The position numbers were made by a program, and so were the translations under genes. Positions 26,016 through 35,018 of a DNA stretch of 64,000 nt are shown one piece after another. The stretch's first letter is position 1. Each line of letters starts with the position of its first letter. The notes below the pieces were generated by a model. The model was given only the letters and a program-made list of their open reading frames with translations, was not told the origin of the DNA and ran no database searches. Origin of the DNA: Bryobacteraceae bacterium (GTDB taxonomy: Bacteria; Acidobacteriota; Terriglobia; Bryobacterales; Bryobacteraceae); contig JAIEMJ010000048.1 in the NCBI GenBank assembly GCA_019752335.1, positions 62,001-126,000 on the forward strand. Reading direction: 5' to 3'.

Positions 26016-27961
26016 CTATAGAGCCAACCCGGATAACGGCTTCGCACGCCAGCTACCTTACGGCCCAACACGTACAAGCCATCGCCGCGCAGGTCCTCGG
26101 GCATTCCGAAATGCCGCAGCATCGTCGCGACCCAGGCCAGCTCGGGTCTGGGCTCTTCGCGAAAGGGGCCGGTTTCGAGCTTCACCACTTCAAAGCCCGC
26201 GTCGTGCAACAGCAGGTAGCCTTCCTTGGCCGTATACTCGCGCGCATGGCGGGCGTCGCCGTCGACAGGGGGCTTTAGATAGGCGGGGAAGAAGCCGGGG
26301 TGATAGCCGTGCAGGATGGCGGAGATCGCCCTCAAGCTAGCGATGTTGGGCGTGGTGAGCAGGAAGTGCCCGCTGGGCTTCAGAATCCGGTTGACCTCGG
26401 TGAGCAGGTGCATCGGATCTTCCTTCAGATGCTCGATCAACTCGCAACAGAGCACCGTATCGAAGTGGCCGTCCGGATAGGGGTAGACGTCATGCTCGGC
26501 GTCGAAGAGGTCGATCAGGCAGGCGAAGTGCTCGCCGGTTTCGGAAGTCACTTCGCGCGAATCCGTCTGGCCGGCGGAGCCGAAGTAACAGCCGCGGACC
26601 TCGCCATAACCCAGCTTGTAGCGCAGCGCGGGCGTGATCTGCATATAGGCGCCCATCTCGAGAATGCGCTGCGAACTGTCGCCGGGCGGGGTTAACTCCA
26701 GCGTTTTGGCGAAGCGCGCGGCGTGATGATCGAGGTATTCGCGCGCCGAGGGATCGGCCACCCAGTTGGCGACGTCGGCCGGCTCGACGGCGACGGAAGC
26801 AGTCTCCACCACGACCGGCCGCTTGGTCTCATAAGGCCGCCCTTCATGGACGGCCTCGAGGAAACGCACATAGGATTCGGCCACCACGGGCCAACTACAA
26901 TCGCGGCTCACCCAATCGGCGGCGCGTTGGCCCATGGCTTGGGCGAGGTCCGGCCGGGCGACGAGCAGGTTCAGATACTCGTAGATCAGCTCCTCTTCGG
27001 TCGGGCCGACGGGCACCTTCAGGCAAATGTCCCCAGGCAATTCGCGGAAGGAGCCAATCTCCGACACCAACACCGCGCGACCCAGGCCCAGCGCGCGCAG
27101 CAAGGTGCCGGAGCTTTCGCCCACGGTGGGGAAGCGCAGGTTCAGCACGACGTCGCAGGCGGCGATCAGGCTGGTGAATTGCTCAATCGGAGTGAAGCCC
27201 AACACGCGCACGGCGTGGCGCAATTCGAGCGTGCCGAGCAAGTGGTCCAGTTGTAAGTCGGGGTGTGGCTCACCCACCAGGATCATGCGCGCGGCCGGTT
27301 CCACACGCAGCAGGCGGCGGAAGGCGCGCAAGCTTTCGGCGATGCGCTTATAGGGCTTTAAGAAACCGAAGATGCCCACCAGCGGCGTGCGCGGCCCCAG
27401 CCCCAGGCGTTCGCGCGCGCCCAAACGGTCAGCGTCGAGCGGGATCCAGGCGCCGTGCGGGATGACGGCCGCGGGACCAGTAAAGCCGGCTCGCCGCAAA
27501 TCGTCAACGACGTACTGCGAGTGGGCGATCACGCCCTTTTGCCGCTCGAGCAAACGGCGCAGCATGGGCACGCCCTCGTAGTCCGGGCCCACTTCGAGCC
27601 GCCGGACGCGCTCCGCGTCGGCGCGGTCGCCGCCGTCGTAGACCACTTCCTCGACGTAAGCATCCCAGTCGCCGCGCTTGATGGTGCGTTCGGCGATCAG
27701 ATGATGCAGGTTGCTCTCATGCATCACCACGACACCGGGGTGTTGGAGGGCGAGCGCGTAGGTGAAGTCGTGATAGGGATTATTGCCCATCTGGTAGAGC
27801 AACGAGTCGAAGGACGCCGGATCGAAGTGCGCGGGCACTTCCGTAAACACCGTGACGTCGGCCTGTTGCCGCAAGGGCTCCAGCAGCGCCTCCGCGTAGT
27901 CGGCGATGCCGCTCTTGGTGGGGGGCAAGGGAGAGAAGAAAGCTACGCGATGCCGCGCCAT
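26012..27961 (-). CDS. Glycosyltransferase (GT4) fused to SAM methyltransferase
   Basis: 649 residues. Residues 1-375 form a GT-B glycosyltransferase of family 4: N-terminal F-F-S-P-L-P-P-T-K-S-G-I-A-D-Y, then V-G-I-F-G-F-L-K-P-Y-K-R and the donor-site stretch F-P-T-V-G-E-S-S-G-T-L-L-R-A-L-G. After a linker, residues about 430-640 are a class I methyltransferase with R-I-L-E-M-G-A-Y, F-D-T-V-L-C-C-E-L-I-E-H-L and L-K-P-S-G-H-F-L-L-T-T-P-N. The normal glycine-rich motif I is altered (E-M-G-A-Y-M). The fusion suggests that sugar transfer and methylation or capping occur together on a surface glycan. It is the last gene of the leftward glycan block. Confidence 0.9.
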   Translation of the reverse strand: MARHRVAFFSPLPPTKSGIADYAEALLEPLRQQADVTVFTEVPAHFDPASFDSLLYQMGNNPYHDFTYALALQHPGVVVMHESNLHHLIAERTIKRGDWDAYVEEVVYDGGDRADAERVRRLEVGPDYEGVPMLRRLLERQKGVIAHSQYVVDDLRRAGFTGPAAVIPHGAWIPLDADRLGARERLGLGPRTPLVGIFGFLKPYKRIAESLRAFRRLLRVEPAARMILVGEPHPDLQLDHLLGTLELRHAVRVLGFTPIEQFTSLIAACDVVLNLRFPTVGESSGTLLRALGLGRAVLVSEIGSFRELPGDICLKVPVGPTEEELIYEYLNLLVARPDLAQAMGQRAADWVSRDCSWPVVAESYVRFLEAVHEGRPYETKRPVVVETASVAVEPADVANWVADPSAREYLDHHAARFAKTLELTPPGDSSQRILEMGAYMQITPALRYKLGYGEVRGCYFGSAGQTDSREVTSETGEHFACLIDLFDAEHDVYPYPDGHFDTVLCCELIEHLKEDPMHLLTEVNRILKPSGHFLLTTPNIASLRAISAILHGYHPGFFPAYLKPPVDGDARHAREYTAKEGYLLLHDAGFEVVKLETGPFREEPRPELAWVATMLRHFGMPEDLRGDGLYVLGRKVAGVRSRYPGWLYS

Positions 27962-27966
27962 CCGGG

Positions 27967-28632
27967 TTAGCGCACCAGTTCCATGGAGAACGTCCCCAGC
28001 GTGAACGGGACCTTGATCAGCAAGGGCGTCCGCTGCGGGTCGCGCGCCAGATAGAGCTCAAACGTAAACTCGGACTTTGGACCCTTCACAAAGCCGATCA
28101 GACGGTCGGCTTGCGCCGGCGCGTCGCCGACCTTGATCTTCTGTTCGCCGCCGTAGTCAAACCGCACCTGATACGACGCGCCGAAGAACACCGGCTCGGA
28201 AGACGGCACCTTGCCCAGCGCCACCTGTTGCCGCGCATATTGCAGAAAGGTCAACGCGTCTTTCGGGCAAGCCGGCGTGGAGAAGGTGGTTTTGCCTCCG
28301 CCCTCCAGCGTCTTGCGGGTGGCTTCGCCCTTGGCGAATTCAATCTTCTCCTTGGACTTGCGCTTGCCATGCGTCAGGCTCTTGTTGAACTCCATCGAGC
28401 AGTAATTCGAACTGGCCAGCGACTTGAATTCGTCCAGCACGGCAAAGCCGGGGATCGAGGCGTCCATGCGCAACTCGAAATTCAGCGCGGGTTGGCCTTC
28501 GGGCGTCTTGGCGGGCGAGGAAGAGAGCGTGGCCTCGCCGAGGCTGAGTCCGCTAGCCCAGTTAATCGAGTAGCGCAGGGATTCTTGCGCGGCCAAGGGC
28601 AGCGCGACACAACAGAGAATTAGATATTTCAT
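27967..28632 (-). CDS. Periplasmic DUF3108 protein
   Basis: 221 residues with a signal peptide (M-K-Y-L-I-L-C-C-V-A-L-P-L-A-A). The body matches DUF3108: an opening R-Y-S-I-N-W-A-S-G-L-S-L-G-E-A-T strand, a central D-A-L-T-F-L-Q-Y-A-R segment, and a closing beta-rich domain that ends P-F-T-L-G-T-F-S-M-E-L. Members are beta-sandwich periplasmic proteins of unknown function. It is translationally coupled to the upstream glycosyltransferase (ATGA overlap at 28629-28632) and is followed five bases later by the GT-methyltransferase fusion, so it belongs to the glycan operon. Confidence 0.82.
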   Translation of the reverse strand: MKYLILCCVALPLAAQESLRYSINWASGLSLGEATLSSSPAKTPEGQPALNFELRMDASIPGFAVLDEFKSLASSNYCSMEFNKSLTHGKRKSKEKIEFAKGEATRKTLEGGGKTTFSTPACPKDALTFLQYARQQVALGKVPSSEPVFFGASYQVRFDYGGEQKIKVGDAPAQADRLIGFVKGPKSEFTFELYLARDPQRTPLLIKVPFTLGTFSMELVR

Positions 28633-29783
28633 GAACGGGGCACCGCAACCGATTTAGCGGCCATCCCTCTGGCCCGGCTCTCGGACGCTACCGAGTAATA
28701 GGCGGCCAGGGTCTCCTGCGCCGCGCGATTCCAATGAAACAGAGTCGACCGCTGTAATCCCAGACGTCCCATCCGGGCGCGAAGTTGCGGATCAATCAGC
28801 AGGTCCTGCAAGGCGCGGCCCATCTCCTCGGTGTTGGCCGGGTCAAAGAGCAACGCCGCTGAATCGGCCACCTCCGGCATCGCCGAAGTATTGCTGCAAG
28901 CCACGGCGCGGCCGCAGGCCATCGCCTCCAGAATCGGAATACCGAAGCCTTCGTAGAAAGAAGGAAAGACGAAAACGTCGCAAGCCGAGTAATAGTGTTC
29001 GAGCTCATCGTCGGTGACGAAACCCAGAAAGACGATCCGGTCGGCGACGCGGCTGGCCTTGGCCGCCGCGCGCACGGTGGGCGAAAACCAGGTATCCTTG
29101 CCGGCGAACAACAGCCGATGGGGTAGCTCCGGATGGGTGGCGATCACATTCTCAAAGGCCTTGATTAGGCCAAGATGATTCTTGCGCGGCTGCAAGTCGC
29201 CAACGGTGAGCACGAAGGGCCACGAGACGTCTTTGTGGCGCATCAGCCAACCGGCGGCCGTCTCCTGCGGCATCGGACGAAACTCCGGCGAGACGCCGTT
29301 GTAGACGACGCTGATGCGGTCCGGGTCCAAGTCGTAAGCCTTGGCGACGGCGCGGCGCGAAAAGGCGCTCGGCGTCAGGATGCGGGCGGCGCGCTCCACA
29401 GTGCGCTTCACCGTCAGCCGCAGTTGGCTGGCGCGGGCCTTCGAAAAATAACTGGGGAATTCGAGGAAGCTGACGTCGTGGACGCTCACCACGATCGGCA
29501 CGGGGCACACCAGCGGACTCGTATACTGTACGTGCAGCAAGTCCGGCCGCTCGCGCAGCAAGCTAAAGGGAATCTCGGCGCCGAGCCGCACAAAGGGGTT
29601 CGTCGAAACGGTTTGCGTGCGGAACCGGGCCGGAATGGCCGGTATCGCATCACGCGTCGAAATGTAGGTGAGAAATTCGCTTTCCCGGTCTTCTTGAGCG
29701 AAACAAGTTAATAGGTTCCTGACGTAAACCTCGTTACCTGTCAGCTTCTGCCCAATGGCGTGGGCATCAATCGCGAATTTCAT
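28629..29783 (-). CDS. Glycosyltransferase family 4
   Basis: 384 residues from the ATG at 29781-29783 (M-K-F-A-I-D-A-H-A-I-G); upstream in-frame residues lack family support. The fold is GT-B: V-H-D-V-S-F-L-E-F-P acceptor loop, T-V-G-D-L-Q-P-R-K-N-H at the start of the second lobe, and the donor motif F-P-S-F-Y-E-G-F-G-I-P-I-L-E-A-M-A-C-G. These are retaining enzymes of the RfaB/MtfB type that use nucleotide sugars on the cytosolic face. The stop overlaps the next gene's ATG by four bases. Confidence 0.92.
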   Translation of the reverse strand: MKFAIDAHAIGQKLTGNEVYVRNLLTCFAQEDRESEFLTYISTRDAIPAIPARFRTQTVSTNPFVRLGAEIPFSLLRERPDLLHVQYTSPLVCPVPIVVSVHDVSFLEFPSYFSKARASQLRLTVKRTVERAARILTPSAFSRRAVAKAYDLDPDRISVVYNGVSPEFRPMPQETAAGWLMRHKDVSWPFVLTVGDLQPRKNHLGLIKAFENVIATHPELPHRLLFAGKDTWFSPTVRAAAKASRVADRIVFLGFVTDDELEHYYSACDVFVFPSFYEGFGIPILEAMACGRAVACSNTSAMPEVADSAALLFDPANTEEMGRALQDLLIDPQLRARMGRLGLQRSTLFHWNRAAQETLAAYYSVASESRARGMAAKSVAVPRS

Positions 29784-29865
29784 CCCCGTGCGAGTTGCTT
29801 GGTTCAAAGCGGTCCGATCTCACCAGTATAGTTGACGGACGCGCTCTCCGAAACGCGTATCGCCC

Positions 29866-31020
29866 CTAGATCTCGTTACTTTCGAGTGAACACCAAGCGG
29901 CGGGCCACGTGAATCGTTGTAGATATAACCCCCGGCCGCGTTCCGCCACTCGCTCGCGGTCGAAATTAGTTGTGAACAAATGGGCGACAGCGTCGAAAAA
30001 TTCGTCAGTCGTCGTGGCAAGCCTCACCGCATCGCCCGCGCCCAGTCCTTCGGCGCCAAGCGGCGTCGACACCACCGCCGTGCGTGCTGCCCACGCTTCC
30101 AGGATTTTGAGGCGCGTCCCGGAGCCGGATCGCACGGGCACGACGGCCACCTGCGCCCGCGCCAATTCGCGTACCGCGTCATCCACCGGGCCCGTTAAAA
30201 CGATGCGCGGCAGGTGCGCGACCGAATCTTGCACGAAGCGCTCGCCTTTGCCGATGATGTGCCACTCGAGCGCGGGAAATTCCCGGGCCAGCCGGGGCCA
30301 TACCTCGCGGGCGAACCAGGCCACGGCGTCGCGATTGGGCGGAAACTCCAGATTGCCGGAGAAGGCGATGGCGGGCTCCTTGGTTACGTCCGGCACGCCC
30401 ACCAGCGGAATCGCATTGGGATAGATGATGGTGTTTGGCAGATTCACTCTGGCCGCGTCGGTGGCGGAGGTTACCAGCAGTTGATCGAAGCGCGGCAGCC
30501 GTTCACGTTCACGCGCAAGATTCGCCGCGGCGAAGCGCCGCCAGACCGGTGCGAGCGTGGGCTCCACTTCGGCGCGCGTCGTGTAGAAGACCGATTCGAT
30601 ATTGTGTAAGTCGCACAGCAGGCGCTTGGCGCGCGGCCGGAGTAAATCGAAGTAAGTGGTGGTCCAGAAGTGTTCCAGGCAGACCAAGTCATAGTCTTGC
30701 AGCCAGGGCTTTATCGCTGCTTCGTAGCCTTGAAAGCGATCCTCGTGCGGCGGGATGTTCCGCAAATAACGGCTGGCGTTACGCAGTACCTTGCTCAGGT
30801 TGTCTTTGCGATGGGCGCGCAGGTCAATCACTAGTGCGCGTTGGACTAATCCCACCGGCAACGCCAACCGGGGATCCGGCGCGCCGGGTTCCCTGAAAAC
30901 GACTAAGTCGAGTGCATACTTTTGGCCTAAGTAAGTCGCTAATGAAGCCGTCCGCAGAGCTCCGCCACCCACCGCGGGAAACGGTGCCTCGGGGCAGACA
31001 AGTAAAGCTGTCTTACTCAT
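29866..31020 (-). CDS. Glycosyltransferase family 4-like
   Basis: 384 residues from the ATG at 31018-31020 (M-S-K-T-A-L-L-V-C-P-E-A-P). The GT-B fold shows P-A-V-G-G-G-A-L-R-T in lobe one, C-L-E-H-F-W-T-T-T-Y, then A-F-S-G-N-L-E-F-P-P-N at the lobe junction and a donor loop V-P-V-R-S-G-S-G-T-R-L-K-I-L-E-A-W-A. This resembles sugar transferases of the PEP-CTERM/exopolysaccharide type (GT4_PslH-like). It is 82 bases upstream of the next leftward gene and probably in the same transcript. The last residues (after W-P-A-A-W) look weakly conserved. Confidence 0.9.
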   Translation of the reverse strand: MSKTALLVCPEAPFPAVGGGALRTASLATYLGQKYALDLVVFREPGAPDPRLALPVGLVQRALVIDLRAHRKDNLSKVLRNASRYLRNIPPHEDRFQGYEAAIKPWLQDYDLVCLEHFWTTTYFDLLRPRAKRLLCDLHNIESVFYTTRAEVEPTLAPVWRRFAAANLARERERLPRFDQLLVTSATDAARVNLPNTIIYPNAIPLVGVPDVTKEPAIAFSGNLEFPPNRDAVAWFAREVWPRLAREFPALEWHIIGKGERFVQDSVAHLPRIVLTGPVDDAVRELARAQVAVVPVRSGSGTRLKILEAWAARTAVVSTPLGAEGLGAGDAVRLATTTDEFFDAVAHLFTTNFDRERVAERGRGLYLQRFTWPAAWCSLESNEI

Positions 31021-31024
31021 CGGA

Positions 31025-31150
31025 CATTCTCGCCCAGCCGCGCACGAAGTCGCGGACGCCTTGGGGTGCAAGAACCACCCCGAGGCCGCGTGCCAACAAG
31101 CCCCGAACGAAGTGAGGGGTCAATAAGAATCAATGGAAAATCACATGCCA
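31025..31150. repeat. Dispersed repeat, copy 1 (partial)
   Basis: The stretch near 31043 (AAGTCGCGGACGCC) and the later AAGAATCAATGG segment match copy 2 at 40885-41115 in the same order, with a shorter middle. It lies in the 148-base gap between two glycosyltransferase genes and has no good reading frame. Confidence 0.5.
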
Positions 31151-31168
31151 AAGCCGGTAACCACGATG

Positions 31169-32137
31169 TCACTTGCCTACCGCCCGTTGATACACTTCGC
31201 GAGTAAGCCGCGCGGTGCGCGACCAGGAGAACTCGGCGGCTCTCGCCAGCGCCCGTGGATTCGGCGCCGCCTCCGACATCGCCCGCGCCCACGCCGCCGC
31301 GTCCAACGCATCGACTTGCCGTGTGGCGTCGCCGCCGGTTTCGACGAGCGCGGGGTCGCGCGACGTAATCACCGTGGCGCCGCACTGCAATGCTTCGAGC
31401 ACCGGTAGTCCGAAGCCTTCATACAAAGACGGATAGCAGACGGCCGCGGCGTGCGAATAGAGCGCCGGCAAGTCCTCGTCATGTACTTCACCCAAGTAGC
31501 GGATGCCCTCGGAGTCAGCGGGAGGGTGGAGCGGCCGCCCCACCAGGTGCAACTCGGCTTGCGGATGAGTCTGCCGCAGCAGACGGATGGCATCATACAA
31601 GGTAGTGAGATTCTTGCGCGGCTCTAGCGTTCCGACGCAGAGAAAGTAATTCTCGCGGTCGCCGGCCACTGGCCGGAATAAGTTACTCGCCGCGAGCGGC
31701 ACGGCGACCACGTCCTCGTCCGAGACACCGAAGTGCGCGATCACTTCGCGGCGGATCGCCTCGCTGGGCGTGAGGATCAGCGTGTAGCGCTTCAGCCGGA
31801 CTAGCCACGGCACCCGGCGACGGACGCGGTCGCTCGCTTGGCCGAAACGCCAGGGCGAAAGGTCGTGGATGGTGAGCACGGCGGGGCGCTGTTTCAAGTA
31901 GGGTACGCTAAAGTCGGTGCCGTGGAAAAGGTCAAAACCGGCGAGCCTTTGATTCAAGCCGTACAGCCACCAGTGGCGCGAAAGGCCGGTAGGCCGGTCG
32001 CCGAGTTGGTCGGACACCAAGACGTACTCGTCTTCGGGAAACTCGCGCTGCAAGGCCGCGTGTAACTCCACGACGTAACGGCGGATACCGCCTCCCGGGC
32101 CGGCCAAAGGCGTTCCATCGATTGCCACCCTCAGCAA
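31169..32137 (-). CDS. Glycosyltransferase family 4
   Basis: 322 residues from a TTG at 32135-32137. This start is preferred because a GGAGG ribosome-binding site lies 7 bases ahead and the protein then begins M-L-R-V-A-I-D-G-T-P-L; GTG at 32128 is an alternative. GT-B motifs are V-L-T-I-H-D-L-S-P-W, C-V-G-T-L-E-P-R-K-N-L and the donor loop Y-P-S-L-Y-E-G-F-G-L-P-V-L-E-A-L-Q-C-G. The TTG overlaps the transporter stop codon (32131-32133), so it depends on translation of the upstream gene. It is close in sequence to the enzyme at 28629-29783. Confidence 0.9.
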   Translation of the reverse strand: MLRVAIDGTPLAGPGGGIRRYVVELHAALQREFPEDEYVLVSDQLGDRPTGLSRHWWLYGLNQRLAGFDLFHGTDFSVPYLKQRPAVLTIHDLSPWRFGQASDRVRRRVPWLVRLKRYTLILTPSEAIRREVIAHFGVSDEDVVAVPLAASNLFRPVAGDRENYFLCVGTLEPRKNLTTLYDAIRLLRQTHPQAELHLVGRPLHPPADSEGIRYLGEVHDEDLPALYSHAAAVCYPSLYEGFGLPVLEALQCGATVITSRDPALVETGGDATRQVDALDAAAWARAMSEAAPNPRALARAAEFSWSRTARLTREVYQRAVGK

Positions 32138-33450
32138 TCCTGCGCCTCCGCATAAGCCCGCTTCACGTTCACGCCCCACAGAATCGCAAAGCCCGCGATG
32201 AAAAAGACGATCAGCGACAGGATCGACACGCGGTAACTCTTCGTGAATTGCATCGCCAGGCCGAATACTAACGGGCCAATCCAACTCGTCCCGCGGTCAC
32301 TCACTTCGTATAAAGCGAAGTACTCCGCTTCGCGCCCTTTCGGAATCATCAGCGAGTAAGTAGAACGGCTCAAGGCTTGCGTGCCGCCCATCACAAAGCC
32401 CACCAGGGCCGACAGCACAAAGAACTCCACCGTGCTGCGCACAAAGCCGTACGCGTAGATCAGCACCCCCGTCCAAATCACCAGGGCAAGCAGGATCGCC
32501 GCGCGCGCCGTAATCCGCTTCGCCAGTTCATTGAAGGCCATCGCTCCACCGAAGGCGACGAACTGCACCATCAGAATAGCCAGCGTCAACGTGCCCATCT
32601 GAATACCCAATTCGTCGCTGCCGAATTGCCCGGCTAAGGCGATAATGCTCTGGACGGCGTCATTATAGAGTAAGTAAGCCAGCAAAAACTTCAGCGTCTC
32701 CGGATAGTGCCGTAAGTCGCGGACCGTGCGCAGTAACTGCCCCAGCCCCACCGCGAGTAAGTTCTGCCCCGCCGCCAAAGTACGCTGTGGCGCGCGATTG
32801 CGCAGGATCGATAATGGCACCAAGGCCCAGGTGGCCCACCACAACCCAGCGGACGCCAGGCTGATCCGCACCGCCATTCCTTCGCTGATGCCCACCGCCT
32901 TCGCGTTCTGAAAAAGCAGTAAGTTCAGCACCAGCACTAACCCGCCGCCGAGGTAGCCCAACCCCCAGCCGCGCGAAGAGACGTCATCGCGCTCCTCGGG
33001 CAAGGCGACGTCGTTCAGGAAAGAGTTATAGATAATGTTCGCGCTGCCAAACGAAATGTTGGCGAGGATAAACAGCAGCCCGCCGGCCAGATAGCGGGTG
33101 CCTTCCAGAAAGTACATCGCCATCGTCGCGCCCGCGCCGAGATAGGCAAATAAGCCGAGTAACTGCTTCTTACGATGCCCGTAGTCCGCGATGGCGCCGA
33201 CGATGGGCAGCAGGATCACCTGCCCGATCACCGACGCCGATATGCAGTAACTCCAGAAGGACCTAGGCTCAATCGAGAGCCCGAACGGATGCACCAAGCC
33301 GTCGGCCCCCGCCGCGGCCTTGGCCAGGGCCGTGAGGTACGGTCCCAGAAAAAGCGTCAGCACGGTGGACGCGAACGCCGAGTTGGCGAAGTCGTAAAAG
33401 TACCAGCCGCGTTGCTCGCGGCGGCGTGCAAGCAGCGCGGGGTCCATCAA
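32131..33450 (-). CDS. MFS transporter, UMF1/Atg22 type
   Basis: 439 residues and about twelve membrane helices. The signature of the UMF1 family (vacuole effluxer Atg22-like) is visible: G-W-Y-F-Y-D-F-A-N-S-A-F near residue 15, P-I-V-G-A-I-A-D-Y-G-H-R-K-K in the loop 2-3 region, Y-N-S-F-L-N-D-V-A, and A-L-S-R-S-T-Y-S-L-M-I-P. Transport substrates of bacterial members are not established. The gene heads the glycan block and overlaps the next glycosyltransferase start, which points to a role in that pathway or simply to operon packing. Confidence 0.9.
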   Translation of the reverse strand: MMDPALLARRREQRGWYFYDFANSAFASTVLTLFLGPYLTALAKAAAGADGLVHPFGLSIEPRSFWSYCISASVIGQVILLPIVGAIADYGHRKKQLLGLFAYLGAGATMAMYFLEGTRYLAGGLLFILANISFGSANIIYNSFLNDVALPEERDDVSSRGWGLGYLGGGLVLVLNLLLFQNAKAVGISEGMAVRISLASAGLWWATWALVPLSILRNRAPQRTLAAGQNLLAVGLGQLLRTVRDLRHYPETLKFLLAYLLYNDAVQSIIALAGQFGSDELGIQMGTLTLAILMVQFVAFGGAMAFNELAKRITARAAILLALVIWTGVLIYAYGFVRSTVEFFVLSALVGFVMGGTQALSRSTYSLMIPKGREAEYFALYEVSDRGTSWIGPLVFGLAMQFTKSYRVSILSLIVFFIAGFAILWGVNVKRAYAEAQDC

Positions 33451-33460
33451 CCCTTAGAGC

Positions 33461-34720
33461 TTACCAGTCCACCACGCTGCCGTCATCGGCGTCGTAGCTC
33501 TCCTGATTCTTCCAGTCGTGCCCGATCTTGTCGGCCATCTGATTCTCGTCGAGTTCAATGCCCAGGCCTGGTGCCGTGGGCAGGTCAAGATAACCCGTGC
33601 GGACCTTGAACGGCTCCTTGATGTAGCCCTCGCCCAACGACACCTGCTCCTGAATCAGGAAATTCGGAATCGACGCCGCGAGTTGCACCCCGGCCGCCAG
33701 CGAAATCGGCCCCAAAGGATTATGTGGCGCGATGCTGGCGTAGTAAGCCTCGGCCATACCCGCGATCAGTCTCACTTCCGTGATGCCACCCGCGTGGCAC
33801 ATGTCGGGTTGCAGGATGGTGGCGGCCTTCCGCTCCAGCACTTCGCGGAAGCCCCACTTCGTGAAGACGCGCTCGCCGGTGGCGATAGGCAGATGCGTGC
33901 CGCGCGCGATCTCCGCCATCACGTCGTGGTTCTGCGCCTGGCATGGCTCTTCGATGAACATCGGGTTGTAAGGCTCCAGACCCTTGATCAACAGCTTCGC
34001 CAAGGCGGGCGAGATCGCCCCGTGGAAGTCGATGCCGATGTCGCAAGTGTCACCCACCGCCTTGCGCATCGCGGCAAAGCGCTCCACGGCGTAAGCGACT
34101 TCGGACGGCGACTCCACATAGCGGGCCGGCCGGCGCTTGGCCGGTCCCGTCTTGAACGCCGTGTAACCCAGTTCCACCTGCTTCTTCATCTGGTCCGGCG
34201 AACCGGAATGCGCGTAGACGCGCACGCGATTGCGCGTGGGTCCGCCGAGCAGTTCGTACACCGGCACGCCGAGCGCCTTGCCCTTGATGTCCCACAGCGC
34301 CTGATCAATCCCCGAAAGGGCGCTGGTTAAGATGGGGCCGCCGCGATAGAAGGCGTGGCGATAGATGGCTTGCCAATGGTGGACCACGGCGCGCGGGTCC
34401 TTGCCGATGAGGTACGGCTCAATCTCCTTCACCGCAGTCTGGCACGTCAACGCGCGCCCTTCGGTGATGGGCTCGCCCAGGCCGACAAAACCCGCGTCGG
34501 TGTGGATCTTCAGGAACATCCAACGCGGCTTCACCAGAAAGGTTTCAAGCTTGGTGATCTTGATCTTCTCGCGCGGCTTCACCGGCGCGTTTTTGGCCAC
34601 TTGCGTCTGGGCCGCCAGCGGGATCGCGGCGAAAGCCGTCGCCAGAAGCGCGCGGCGCTGGAGGGTCTGCTGGTGCAGCGCTTCACGATTCGGTGGGTTC
34701 ATGAAGGTGGGAAAGTTCAT
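33461..34720 (-). CDS. Enolase-superfamily dehydratase, D-galactonate dehydratase-like
   Basis: 419 residues from the ATG at 34718-34720 (ATG 34702 also possible). A leader with Q-R-R-A-L-L-A-T-A-F-A-A-I-P-L-A-A suggests export, unusual for this family. The barrel shows the expected ligands: Asp and His in G-I-D-F-H-G, Glu in F-I-E-E-P, Glu in A-T-G-E-R, and the catalytic His in I-A-P-H-N-P-L-G-P. This pattern is that of DgoD-type acid-sugar dehydratases, which convert D-galactonate to the 2-keto-3-deoxy acid. Exact substrate is inferred. No other galactonate gene is adjacent. Confidence 0.82.
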   Translation of the reverse strand: MNFPTFMNPPNREALHQQTLQRRALLATAFAAIPLAAQTQVAKNAPVKPREKIKITKLETFLVKPRWMFLKIHTDAGFVGLGEPITEGRALTCQTAVKEIEPYLIGKDPRAVVHHWQAIYRHAFYRGGPILTSALSGIDQALWDIKGKALGVPVYELLGGPTRNRVRVYAHSGSPDQMKKQVELGYTAFKTGPAKRRPARYVESPSEVAYAVERFAAMRKAVGDTCDIGIDFHGAISPALAKLLIKGLEPYNPMFIEEPCQAQNHDVMAEIARGTHLPIATGERVFTKWGFREVLERKAATILQPDMCHAGGITEVRLIAGMAEAYYASIAPHNPLGPISLAAGVQLAASIPNFLIQEQVSLGEGYIKEPFKVRTGYLDLPTAPGLGIELDENQMADKIGHDWKNQESYDADDGSVVDW

Positions 34721-34733
34721 GAAGGCTAACCTA

Positions 34734-35018
34734 TCACAGGATGAGCAGCCCACTCTCCCAATGTTTGCTGGTGAAGCGATTCCACACCACGCGGGCGCGG
34801 CCCGTCCGGCTGCCGATCACGAAATCCACGTCCACGCCCGTGGCGAGCTCGCCACTCGCGCTGGCCAGGCGGAAGCCGGTCTCGCTGCAATCGAGCAGAC
34901 GGCCCTCGATCGGTTGGCCGTCCACCCACAGGCGCACCTGACCGGCAGCGGCGTGCCGCATGGCGCCCCGGCGTTCTAAAGTACGGGCTTCAGTACTGGC
35001 TGACGGCTTCGAGTCCAT
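34734..35018 (-). CDS. PilZ domain protein
   Basis: 94 residues, essentially one PilZ domain. The two c-di-GMP-binding motifs are present: R-x-x-x-R in R-R-G-A-M-R-H (about residue 17) and D-C-S-E-T-G (D/N-x-S-x-x-G) at about residues 43-48. It is therefore a probable c-di-GMP receptor. The start lies inside the 3' end of the sigma-54 activator gene (29-base overlap), so both should be made together, linking c-di-GMP sensing with sigma-54 control. The ATG is at 35016-35018. Confidence 0.82.
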   Translation of the reverse strand: MDSKPSASTEARTLERRGAMRHAAAGQVRLWVDGQPIEGRLLDCSETGFRLASASGELATGVDVDFVIGSRTGRARVVWNRFTSKHWESGLLIL

